A program made the position numbers and the translations under genes. The notes beneath the pieces were generated by a model. That model was not told the origin of the DNA. It saw only the letters and a list, made by a program, of their open reading frames with translations, and did no database searches. 6,068 bases of DNA from Bacillota bacterium. Its GTDB lineage: Bacteria > Bacillota > Clostridia > Acetivibrionales > DSM-1351. Of this stretch, positions 1 through 5,212 are shown piece after piece. Numbering within the stretch: position 1 is the first letter of the stretch; each line of letters opens with the position of its first letter. The stretch is from the NCBI GenBank assembly GCA_023436515.1, contig JAEZIV010000202.1, positions 1 through 6,068 on the forward strand, written 5' to 3'.

Positions 1-1
1 G

Positions 2-190
2 AACTATAAAGGTGCGTCTGAGAGCTTCAAAAAAGATAGTGACGACAGGCAGTTCGGTGGCTTCGGAGGAGGCTTCGGAGGAGGCTTCGGAAGGAGAAGA
101 CGCTTCCGCAGGGATCTTATATCTATCATATTATTAAGAGAGCTTCTCAGAAGAAGACGCCGTCCTCATTACGGTTACGGCTGGTATTAA
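2..190 (+). CDS. C-terminal fragment of a Gly/Phe- and Arg-rich protein, function unknown
   Basis: Only the last 62 codons are in the window; the frame is open from the left edge to a TAA at 188-190. I do not recognise the protein. The visible part has a charged stretch rich in Ser, Lys and Asp, then three FGG(G) repeats (about residues 18-31), an Arg-rich cluster, a short hydrophobic segment (LISIILL), a second cluster of five Arg, and an aromatic tail ending HYGYGWY. Basic, Gly/Tyr-rich low-complexity tails occur in spore coat and other surface or assembly proteins, but that is only a compositional resemblance. The hydrophobic segment is too short to call a membrane span with confidence. 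A good terminator follows at once, so the next gene is probably a separate transcript. That this is a real coding end is fairly sure from the codon-periodic repeat, the stop and the terminator; function is open. Confidence 0.6.
   Translation, partial: NYKGASESFKKDSDDRQFGGFGGGFGGGFGRRRRFRRDLISIILLRELLRRRRRPHYGYGWY
59..94 (+). repeat. 12-bp in-frame tandem repeat, three copies
   Basis: The unit GGCTTCGGAGGA occurs at 59-70 and 71-82, with an imperfect third copy at 83-94. It encodes the repeated Gly-Phe-Gly-Gly of the partial protein. The DNA copies are nearly identical, including third codon positions, so the expansion is probably recent or prone to copy-number change by slippage. Confidence 0.8.
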
Positions 191-215
191 GAAGGAGTAA
201 TAATTAATTATTTTT

Positions 216-240
216 AAGCGTCAATTATTGACGCTTTCTT
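216..240 (+). terminator. Rho-independent terminator after the Gly/Arg-rich gene
   Basis: A perfect 9-bp inverted repeat, AAGCGTCAA (216-224) and TTGACGCTT (228-236), closes a 3-nt loop and runs into a T-rich tail (TCTTATT). It lies 26 bases after the TAA of the upstream gene. T residues also precede the stem (211-215), but there is little A-rich sequence that would make it strong in the other direction. Confidence 0.8.
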
Positions 241-262
241 ATTAACATCTGTTTATAAAAAA

Positions 263-292
263 TAATATTATAAAAATAGGAATAAATATATT
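263..292 (+). promoter_or_regulatory. Possible sigma-E-type promoter for the SOD gene (weak)
   Basis: TAATATT (263-269) fits the Bacillus sigma-E -35 consensus KMATATT, and AATATATT (285-292) after 15 bases matches six of eight positions of CATACAHT. A start near 299 would leave a short leader and put the ATG at 302 almost at the RNA end, consistent with translation starting at 320. The spacer is so AT-rich that a chance match is likely, and other sigma factors could also use it. Confidence 0.22.
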
Positions 293-307
293 TTTGCCAG
301 CATGGCT

Positions 308-314
308 AAGGAGG
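308..314 (+). promoter_or_regulatory. Shine-Dalgarno that fixes the SOD start at 320
   Basis: AAGGAGG, a full match to the anti-Shine-Dalgarno core, ends 5 bases before the ATG at 320. It lies inside the reading frame if the ATG at 302 is used, and that earlier ATG has no Shine-Dalgarno (only TTTTTGCCAGC precedes it). Confidence 0.85.
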
Positions 315-319
315 TCAAC

Positions 320-973
320 ATGCAAATTAATATGGTTCCAATCGGTCAACATAAGCTGCCTCCACTCCCCTATCCCTATAATGCTCTTGAGCCTGTTTTA
401 AGTGAAAAGGCAGTCACAATCCACCATGATAAGCATCATAAAGCATATGTAGATGGCTTGAACAAAGCAGAAATAAATATGGAGCAAGCAAGAAAGAACA
501 ATAATTATGAGCTAATAAAGTACTGGGAAAATGAGCTTGCTTTTAACGGCTCGGGTCATATACTTCACAGTATTTTTTGGACGGTTATGTCCCCTCCCGG
601 CACCGGAGGCATGCCCGGTCCAAATACAATCAATCAAATGAACCAGTATTTTGGTGGAGTCAATAATTTTAGGGAGCAATTTAAATCGGCTGCTGAAAAG
701 GTCGAAGGCTCGGGTTGGGGGATTTTAGTCTGGCAGCCTGCCTGGAATCGTCTTGAAATATTGATGTGTGAAAAGCACCAGAATCTTACTCAATGGAGCG
801 GTATACCAATATTGGTTTGTGACTCCTGGGAGCATGCCTATTATCTTGATTATCAGAATAACCGAAGGAAATATATTGATGCCTGGTGGGAAATAATAAA
901 CTGGAACGAAGTAGAAAGAAGATTATTGATGGCTTATAATGGTCAAGTAAAGCTTTCTGCAGGAATACATTAA
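320..973 (+). CDS. sodA: Superoxide dismutase, Mn/Fe family (Mn-type residues)
   Basis: Predicted to dismutate superoxide to oxygen and hydrogen peroxide. From the ATG at 320 the protein is 217 aa. All four metal ligands are visible: His35 (IHHDKHH), His83 (HSIFW), and Asp168 and His172 (CDSWEHAYYL). His39 and Tyr43 of the substrate gateway are also present. Gly79 four residues before His83, plus a Gln154 in the C-terminal domain, resemble Mn enzymes more than Fe enzymes, though metal choice cannot be settled from sequence. The loop before DxWEH is unusual: the family's NQDSPL-type motif is replaced by HQNLTQ. No signal peptide is seen. In Bacillus subtilis and Clostridioides difficile, SodA is associated with the spore coat; the nearby spoVS and the coat-like tail upstream fit such a role, but this is inference. 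It is convergent with spoVS. Family assignment is secure; the symbol is by analogy. Confidence 0.93.
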   Translation: MQINMVPIGQHKLPPLPYPYNALEPVLSEKAVTIHHDKHHKAYVDGLNKAEINMEQARKNNNYELIKYWENELAFNGSGHILHSIFWTVMSPPGTGGMPGPNTINQMNQYFGGVNNFREQFKSAAEKVEGSGWGILVWQPAWNRLEILMCEKHQNLTQWSGIPILVCDSWEHAYYLDYQNNRRKYIDAWWEIINWNEVERRLLMAYNGQVKLSAGIH

Positions 974-992
974 TGCTAAATAAGGATAATTC

Positions 993-1018
993 AGGCTCGC
1001 ATAATTATATGCGAGCCT
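993..1018. terminator. Stem-loop between convergent SOD and spoVS genes
   Basis: A perfect 11-bp inverted repeat, AGGCTCGCATA (993-1003) and TATGCGAGCCT (1008-1018), has a 4-base ATTA loop. It sits 19 bases after the SOD stop and 18 bases beyond the spoVS stop, so it is placed to end both transcripts. Neither side has a clean run of U (ATAGATC on one, GAATTATCC on the other), so it may act as a weak terminator or as a 3'-end stabilising hairpin. Confidence 0.6.
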
Positions 1019-1036
1019 ATAGATCAATCTAATTAA

Positions 1037-1297
1037 CTACCTTGGTTGAATGTAAAACTTAATAGCTGTCCTTTCTTCACCATCAATATTTACTTCAGCA
1101 AAAGCAGGAACTGCGACAAGATCAATTCCATTAGGAGCAACAAAACCACGAGTAATAGCTATTGCCTTAACAGCCTGATTTACCGATCCAGCACCAACTG
1201 CCTGTATTTCTGCATAATTGTTGTCGCGCAGTACAGCGGCTAACGCCCCAGCAACAGATTTTGGTTGTGAATTAGCTGAAACCTTTAGAACTTCCAT
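1037..1297 (-). CDS. spoVS: Stage V sporulation protein S
   Basis: An 86-aa protein, the usual full length for SpoVS, a small highly conserved protein of the Alba-like fold found in spore-formers and some other bacteria. The N-terminus MEVLKVSANSQPKSVAGALA and the C-terminal EERTAIKFYIQP segment are strongly family-like. In Bacillus subtilis, loss of spoVS blocks sporulation at stage V and affects septation; its molecular role is not well defined, and nucleic-acid binding is suggested by the fold. AGGAGG (1311-1306) ends 8 bases before the ATG, which settles the start. A sigma-H-type promoter lies about 70-100 bases upstream, matching the known sigma-H control of B. subtilis spoVS. It is downstream of the radical SAM gene on the same strand, with no clear terminator between them, so read-through is also possible. 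Confidence 0.95.
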   Translation of the reverse strand: MEVLKVSANSQPKSVAGALAAVLRDNNYAEIQAVGAGSVNQAVKAIAITRGFVAPNGIDLVAVPAFAEVNIDGEERTAIKFYIQPR

Positions 1298-1366
1298 AAA
1301 TACATCCTCCTAAAAATGCTTTAATAAAATAAGTTAATATATCTAAAATTACTATACAATATATAA

Positions 1367-1395
1367 CTATTCTATATATTACTTCAAATTCCTTC
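1367..1395 (-). promoter_or_regulatory. Sigma-H-type promoter of spoVS
   Basis: Read on the - strand, GAAGGAATT (1395-1387) matches all positions of the sigma-H -35 consensus RnAGGAWWW. After 11 bases, ATAGAATAG (1375-1367) matches RnnGAATWW except at the last base. The implied start near 1360 gives a leader of about 60 bases. An overlapping sigma-A-like pair, TTGAAG (1387-1382) and TATATA (1365-1360, 16-base spacer), is also present, so vegetative expression is possible. B. subtilis spoVS is known to be sigma-H dependent. Confidence 0.7.
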
Positions 1396-1439
1396 TTTTT
1401 ACATTTAAAATTTTACATAAACATTGATGCTAATATTTG

Positions 1440-2447
1440 TCAGGTTTTCACATTAAATTCCTTGATATCTTCATTTAGCTTAACCGATATTTTACCAATA
1501 CCAAATTGAGCTTTCAGTTTTTCCATATTTACCCTCTTTTGACCGATAATATTTGAAATGTTCCCCGAGTTACATTCGATGGTTAATTCCTCAACATTAT
1601 ATAGATTTTTGTCCCGGAAGTATTTTATAAGCCTGTTCATCATAAGTCTTGCTTGGACTAATTGTCTAAAGGCTGGATGAAATGGGCCTGCAACCACTTC
1701 TCCACCCTCACTTATATTATCCGTTGGCTGTAGCCCTATTCGTATAACATTTATATTATTTTTCTCATAAAGTTCCAGAAGCAGCGCACAGATATCTACT
1801 GCTTCCTCCAGTGTTAAGGGTGAATATTTCCCTGTTTCATACAATTTTTGCAAATAAGTATTTTTTATAACAAGAGTGGGATAAATTCTGACAATATCAG
1901 GTTTGAGTTCAATGACCTTCTTTACAGTTAATAGCGCCTTCTCTCTGGTGTCTCCGGGTAAGCCGACCATTGTTTGAATTCCAAGTGCAAAGCCCTTCTC
2001 CTTTATCATGTTAGCTGCCTTTACAACAGCATCGATATTATGACCTCTGTTACTGCAGGATAATACCTGCTCATCAAGACTCTGCGCTCCTAACTCAATT
2101 GTTTTAACCTTGTACTCTGAAAGAAAATTCAGGATATCGTAATTGATATAGTCAGGTCTTGTTGAAAGCCTCATTTGCTGCACTTTGCCTTGTTTCACAT
2201 AGCTATAACCTATATCAAGATACCATCTTTGCTCCTCGATGGAAATTCCGGTAAAGCTTCCGCCGTAAAACCCAATTTCGATAAATGCATCTGGAGATGT
2301 GCTGAGATAGCTCTCTATAGTTCTTCTGATATCTTTTTCATCAGGTTCCTCAACCTGTCCACTAATGGATTTCTGATTGCAAAAAATACAATCAAAGGGA
2401 CAGCCCTTATGGGGTACAAATACAGGTATGACAATATGCTTTTTAAT
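1440..2447 (-). CDS. Elp3-like radical SAM protein, start codon disrupted or non-standard
   Basis: The reading frame from 2447 encodes 335 residues with the radical SAM cluster motif CPFDCIFC (Cys16, Cys20, Cys23), GGSFT (62-66), STRPD (95-99), ELGAQSLD (118-125), NRGH (133-136), GLPGDT (162-167) and IYPTLVI (from 188). These resemble the radical SAM half of Elp3, the tRNA wobble-uridine modification enzyme, but the C-terminal acetyltransferase domain is absent, so the substrate is unknown. The GTG at 2198 would give only 252 aa and lose the iron-sulfur cluster motif. Upstream of it the frame holds no ATG, GTG or TTG before a TGA at 2450-2448; its first codon is ATT (2447-2445). An ATG with a Shine-Dalgarno (GGGAG, 2460-2456) at 2451 is one base out of frame and stops after two codons. 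Removing one base would give MNKKHIVIP, a plausible N-terminus. It follows rnc by 63 bases and is probably co-transcribed. The family call is strong; whether the gene is intact is uncertain. Confidence 0.8.
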   Translation of the reverse strand: MKKHIVIPVFVPHKGCPFDCIFCNQKSISGQVEEPDEKDIRRTIESYLSTSPDAFIEIGFYGGSFTGISIEEQRWYLDIGYSYVKQGKVQQMRLSTRPDYINYDILNFLSEYKVKTIELGAQSLDEQVLSCSNRGHNIDAVVKAANMIKEKGFALGIQTMVGLPGDTREKALLTVKKVIELKPDIVRIYPTLVIKNTYLQKLYETGKYSPLTLEEAVDICALLLELYEKNNINVIRIGLQPTDNISEGGEVVAGPFHPAFRQLVQARLMMNRLIKYFRDKNLYNVEELTIECNSGNISNIIGQKRVNMEKLKAQFGIGKISVKLNEDIKEFNVKT

Positions 2448-2514
2448 TCATAACACTCCCTTTAATTTGCGAATAATTTACATATAAACAAACCGCTCCT
2501 GTGAGCTGCCCGCC

Positions 2515-3231
2515 TTATTGGGCTGCCAGCTTATCCAAGGCATCCCTTGCGGCATTCTGCTCTGCTTCTTTTTTAGAATGTCCCGCTCCCTGACCAATAG
2601 GAGAATTGTTTATTCTGATCTCTGCAACAAAAGTTTTATTATGATCCGGCCCTGTTTCATCTATTATTGCATAAGAGATTTGCTGATCTTCTTTTTGTTG
2701 AACTATTTCCTGAAGCTGAGTTTTGTAATCATAAAAGAGCTTTCCCTGCATACTGCTCCTTATAATGCTCTCCATACTTTTCATTATAAAGTCTCTGGCC
2801 GTCGCAAACCCACCGTCCAAATAAACTGCACCTATCAATGCTTCAAAGGCATCTGAGAGTATTGAGCTTTTGCGACGGCCTCCCGAAAGCTCCTCCCCCT
2901 TTCCAAGGAGAAGGATTTCACCCAGACCGATTTGAGTGGCACATCTGGATAATGAGCTTTCGCATACTATTTTTGATCTCGTTACTGTTAATTCCCCCTC
3001 TGGCAGATCAGGATACATTTTATATAAATGCTCACTTATCGTCAGACTCAAAACAGAATCACCGAGAAATTCAATTCTCTCATTGTATTTCAATTTTTTT
3101 GCCTTTTTTTCATTTGCATAGGAGCTATGCGTAATAGCCGTCAACACTATGCTTTTATCCTTAAAGGAATAATTAATTTTGTTTTCGAGAAAAGTGATAT
3201 TTGAAATATTATTATCAATGTTGCTATTCAT
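2515..3231 (-). CDS. rnc: Ribonuclease III
   Basis: Double-strand-specific endoribonuclease that processes rRNA precursors and structured mRNAs, using Mg2+. From the ATG at 3231 the protein is 238 aa, normal for bacterial RNase III. The signature NERIEFLGDSVL carries Glu51, Glu54 and Asp58; Glu78 (LPEGEL), Asp127 and Glu130 (SDAFEALIG) complete the set equivalent to E. coli Glu38, Glu41, Asp45, Glu65, Asp114 and Glu117. A double-stranded RNA-binding domain fills about residues 168-237, ending in the typical SKKEAEQNAARDAL helix. An in-frame ATG at 3243 would add four residues, but it has no Shine-Dalgarno, and GGAGG lies between the two. rnc next to acpP/fab genes is usual in Firmicutes, but here fabF and a terminator come before it, and the radical SAM gene rather than smc follows directly. 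It probably has its own promoter. Confidence 0.96.
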   Translation of the reverse strand: MNSNIDNNISNITFLENKINYSFKDKSIVLTAITHSSYANEKKAKKLKYNERIEFLGDSVLSLTISEHLYKMYPDLPEGELTVTRSKIVCESSLSRCATQIGLGEILLLGKGEELSGGRRKSSILSDAFEALIGAVYLDGGFATARDFIMKSMESIIRSSMQGKLFYDYKTQLQEIVQQKEDQQISYAIIDETGPDHNKTFVAEIRINNSPIGQGAGHSKKEAEQNAARDALDKLAAQ

Positions 3232-3236
3232 TTTTT

Positions 3237-3241
3237 CCTCC
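3237..3241 (-). promoter_or_regulatory. Shine-Dalgarno that fixes the rnc start at 3231
   Basis: On the - strand GGAGG (3241-3237) is 5 bases before the ATG at 3231-3229. Its first G is the last base of the earlier ATG (3243-3241), which is preceded only by AATTTCCT. Initiation at the downstream ATG is therefore favoured. Confidence 0.8.
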
Positions 3242-3262
3242 ATAGGAAATTAAAGTATTTTA

Positions 3263-3298
3263 CACAAAAAAGATGGGAAGTACTTAACCCCCATCTTT
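3263..3298 (-). terminator. Terminator between fabF and rnc
   Basis: On the - strand AAAGATGGG (3298-3290) pairs perfectly with CCCATCTTT (3277-3269) around a 12-base loop, followed by TTTTTTGTG when the last stem T residues are counted. It lies 80 bases after the fabF stop and about 37 before the rnc start. T-rich sequence on the other side (ATTTTAT) could make it partly bidirectional, but no + strand gene enters here. Confidence 0.8.
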
Positions 3299-3327
3299 AT
3301 TTTATACTTATAATTCCATATCATCAA
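3299..3327 (-). promoter_or_regulatory. Candidate sigma-A promoter for rnc and the radical SAM gene
   Basis: TTGATG (3327-3322) and TAAAAT (3304-3299) are separated by 17 bases on the - strand, four and five of six matches respectively. The expected start (about 3292) falls inside the 5' arm of the terminator hairpin, so RNA starting here would lose most of that arm and escape the terminator, while RNA from fabF would still meet it. Confidence 0.5.
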
Positions 3328-3377
3328 TATGCGAAATATCAAGTATATGCTATTTAATTTTAACCGTTCACATTTAA

Positions 3378-4625
3378 TTATTCAAATTTTTTCAAGCAAA
3401 GTGTTGCATTATGTCCACCGAAGCCAAGTGAATTGGAAAGGGCATATTTAATATCCACATATCTCCCGGTATTAGCAACACAGTCAATGTCACATTCAGG
3501 ATCCTGGTTCTTTACATTGATTGTCGGTGGAAGGAAGCCATCCTTAAGTGCCATAGCGGTAATAACTGCTTCAATGGCACCTGCTGCTCCCAGCAAATGA
3601 CCTGTCATTGATTTTGTTGAGCTCATGGCCAGCTTATTTGCATTCTTATCTGCATGATCACCGAAAACTCTTTTTACAATCTTAACCTCGGTAGGATCAT
3701 TTAATGGTGTAGAGGTTCCATGTGCATTGATATAGCCTATCTGATCAGGAGTAATCCCTGCGTCATTTATAGCCATTTGCATACTCTTAGCTCCGCCGTC
3801 TCCCTCGGGATGTGGCGCTGTAATGTGGTAAGCATCACAAGTACAGCCATATCCGACTATTTCGGCTATTATATTGGCACCTCTCTTTATTGCATGCTCC
3901 ATTTCCTCAATAACAAGGATAGCTGCACCTTCTCCAGGTATAAATCCGTCTCTGTCCGTATCAAACGGTCTGCAAGCGGTATTAGGATCAGGGTTCTTAG
4001 TCATAGCTCCCATTGAACAGAAGCCGGCAAAGCTCATCATCGTTATACAAGCTTCAGCACCACCTGTTATCATAACATCAGCATCACCACGTTCGATAAC
4101 CTTAAAAGCATCGCCTATGGCATTATTTCCTGTGGCACAAGCTGTAACAACACAATCATTAAAGCCTCTGAAGCCATACTCAATAGCAATTCTTCCTGCT
4201 GCCATATTTGAGATCATCATAGGAATGAAGAACGGGCTGACTCTGCCTACTCCCTTATTCAACATTACTGAATGTTGGTCTTCAAGAGTTTCCAAACCAC
4301 CTACACCTGAGCCAACAATAACACCGCATTTGTCAAGATCCAATGCTTCGAGATTTAATTGTGAATTCTCAACAGCCATTTTAGCTGCTACCATGGCAAA
4401 TTGATTGTATCTGTCCATTCTTCTGGCTTCTTTTTTATCAATATATAGGGAAGCATCAAAATCCTTTATTTCTGCCGCAACTTTAGTCTGAAGATTTGAT
4501 ACATCAATTCTGGTTACTTCGCTAATTCCGTTTTTACCTTCTTTGATTGAACCCCAAAATTGATCAATTCCCATTCCCAGAGAAGATACAACACCAGCAC
4601 CAGTAATTACTACACGCCTGCTCAT
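3378..4625 (-). CDS. fabF: 3-oxoacyl-ACP synthase II (KAS II)
   Basis: Elongating condensing enzyme of type II fatty acid synthesis: transfers an acyl chain from ACP to its active-site Cys and condenses it with malonyl-ACP. The 415-aa protein is full length (E. coli FabF about 413). The catalytic triad is Cys163 (VTACATGNN), His302 ([11 protein letters not shown]) and His343 ([13 protein letters not shown]), with the conserved Lys338. The GEGAA and SLGFGGHN motifs are also present. The Cys-His-His arrangement separates it from KAS III (FabH), which uses Asn in place of the second His; elongation-type KAS I (FabB) is less likely in a Firmicute. GGAGG (4637-4633) lies 7 bases before the ATG. 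It is downstream of acpP by 216 bases that contain the acpP terminator and a repeat cluster, so it should have its own promoter. Confidence 0.97.
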   Translation of the reverse strand: MSRRVVITGAGVVSSLGMGIDQFWGSIKEGKNGISEVTRIDVSNLQTKVAAEIKDFDASLYIDKKEARRMDRYNQFAMVAAKMAVENSQLNLEALDLDKCGVIVGSGVGGLETLEDQHSVMLNKGVGRVSPFFIPMMISNMAAGRIAIEYGFRGFNDCVVTACATGNNAIGDAFKVIERGDADVMITGGAEACITMMSFAGFCSMGAMTKNPDPNTACRPFDTDRDGFIPGEGAAILVIEEMEHAIKRGANIIAEIVGYGCTCDAYHITAPHPEGDGGAKSMQMAINDAGITPDQIGYINAHGTSTPLNDPTEVKIVKRVFGDHADKNANKLAMSSTKSMTGHLLGAAGAIEAVITAMALKDGFLPPTINVKNQDPECDIDCVANTGRYVDIKYALSNSLGFGGHNATLCLKKFE

Positions 4626-4650
4626 AGTTTAACCTCCATTTATTTATAAA

Positions 4651-4656
4651 ATTATA
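4651..4656 (-). promoter_or_regulatory. Possible -10 box for fabF
   Basis: A perfect TATAAT on the - strand lies 25 bases before the fabF start codon. The hexamer 17 bases upstream (TATATC, 4679-4674) is a poor -35, and there is no TG extension. If this is the fabF promoter it may need an activator; the repeat cluster at 4688-4752 lies just upstream of the -35 position. The AT-rich setting makes chance occurrence possible. Confidence 0.35.
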
Positions 4657-4687
4657 AAATCTAAATCTATTAGGATATATTTAAAGT

Positions 4688-4752
4688 GTCCAATGTACCA
4701 AGGGTCCAATCCATTAGACAATAGGTCCATAAGGCCAAGGTCATTTGGTCAC
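4688..4752. repeat. Cluster of GTCCA(A)T-like short direct repeats upstream of fabF
   Basis: On the + strand GTCCAAT occurs at 4688-4694 and 4704-4710, GTCCAT at 4725-4730, and the weaker GGTCAT and GGTCAC at 4739-4744 and 4747-4752. Read toward fabF these are ATTGGAC, ATTGGAC, ATGGAC, ATGACC and GTGACC. The block is richer in G and C than its surroundings. It could hold operator sites or be a decayed element; I do not recognise it as a known regulator site or riboswitch. Confidence 0.45.
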
Positions 4753-4812
4753 TGAGCTTTTGAAGAATTGCATAACTTCCTTTGTTATCTAGACATCCTA
4801 GCTGATAAAACT

Positions 4813-4843
4813 AAAAAAAAGTCCCTATATGGGACTTTTTTTT
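4813..4843 (-). terminator. Rho-independent terminator at the end of acpP
   Basis: Eight A residues, GTCCC (4821-4825), loop TATAT, GGGAC (4831-4835) and eight T residues form a symmetric terminator that can work in either direction. Its right edge overlaps the acpP stop codon (4844-4842) by two bases. It would end the abundant acpP message before fabF and let only read-through continue. Confidence 0.9.
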
Positions 4844-5069
4844 AAGTATTCTTTTGATTGTATTCAACAGCATCACCAACTGTAGTGATTTTCTCTGCTT
4901 CATTGTCTGGAATCTCAAGGTTGAACTCTTCTTCAAGAGCCATGATAAGCTCAACTATATCAAGAGAGTCAGCACCGAGGTCATCTATGAAAGAAGATTC
5001 CATTGCTATATCGTCTTCTTCAACTCCCAACTGCTCAACAATTAACTTTTTAACTTTTTCGAAAACCAT
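4842..5069 (-). CDS. acpP: Acyl carrier protein
   Basis: Small acidic carrier that holds growing acyl chains on a 4'-phosphopantetheine arm in the cytoplasm and shuttles them between Fab enzymes. From the ATG at 5069 it is 75 aa. The attachment serine is Ser35 in [10 protein letters not shown], which fits the standard DSL motif; helix I ([14 protein letters not shown]) and the acidic helix II ([14 protein letters not shown]) are typical. A frame extending upstream to TTG at 5087 would translate the Shine-Dalgarno itself as EGGEY and is rejected. It lies 143 bases downstream of fabG and 216 upstream of fabF, between the partners it serves. It has a terminator at its stop codon, a candidate promoter upstream, and a leader able to fold over its start site, so it may be expressed partly on its own, as expected for a protein needed in large amounts. 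Confidence 0.96.
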   Translation of the reverse strand: MVFEKVKKLIVEQLGVEEDDIAMESSFIDDLGADSLDIVELIMALEEEFNLEIPDNEAEKITTVGDAVEYNQKNT

Positions 5070-5098
5070 ATATTCACCTCCTTCCAAAGGATGGTTTT
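5062..5098 (-). promoter_or_regulatory. Potential hairpin over the acpP ribosome binding site and start codon
   Basis: The inverted repeat AAAACCAT (5062-5069) and ATGGTTTT (5091-5098) lets the leader RNA AAAACCAU pair perfectly over 8 bp with the start codon and next five bases. The loop holds the Shine-Dalgarno. An alternative fold pairs ACC(A)UCCUU with AAGGAGGU, closing UGG as its loop and covering the Shine-Dalgarno with one bulged A. The two folds share bases and exclude each other. The pairing is seen; regulation is inferred. Confidence 0.45.
5077..5083 (-). promoter_or_regulatory. Shine-Dalgarno that fixes the acpP start at 5069
   Basis: On the - strand AAGGAGG (5083-5077), extended to AAGGAGGTGA, is 7 bases before the ATG at 5069-5067. 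It lies inside the longer frame that begins at TTG 5087, so that longer start is wrong. Confidence 0.9.
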
Positions 5099-5143
5099 TA
5101 TAAATCGATACTACTAAATACGCTTCAAATAAAGCACTGATAT

Positions 5144-5173
5144 ATAGTATGCAATTTTATAAATTTAAGACAA
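5144..5173 (-). promoter_or_regulatory. Candidate sigma-A promoter for acpP
   Basis: TTGTCT (5173-5168) and TACTAT (5149-5144) with an 18-base spacer, each matching four of six consensus positions, lie in the fabG-acpP gap. A start near 5137 would give a leader of about 68 bases containing the start-site hairpin. The match is moderate, and the gene could also be read from upstream. Confidence 0.35.
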
Positions 5174-5212
5174 CTTGCTATATTTTAGCAAAGCATACTC
5201 ATGTAAATATTA

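Noticed and set aside
191..197. GAAGGAG resembling a Shine-Dalgarno after the first stop codon
   Set aside because: No start codon at usable distance follows; the sequence leads into the terminator at 216-240.
2461..2514. Possible terminator (GCTC ACAG GAGC) or small ORF between rnc and the radical SAM gene
   Set aside because: The stem is only 4 bp with no adjoining U run, and ATG is followed at once by TAA; the two genes are taken as one transcript.
3874..4404. Long + strand open frame of 176 codons opposite fabF
   Set aside because: It is antisense to a well-supported fabF, lacks a ribosome binding site and family motifs, and is explained by fabF codon bias.
5175..5191. Stem-loop TTGCTA / TAGCAA after fabG, as a possible terminator
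   Set aside because: Only six A/T-rich pairs and no U run on the downstream (-) side, so it is too weak to call.
5070..5212. FapR-type operator in the fabG-acpP spacer (TTTAGTAGTATC)
   Set aside because: It lacks the paired TTAGTACC half-sites of the known FapR box, so there is no support.
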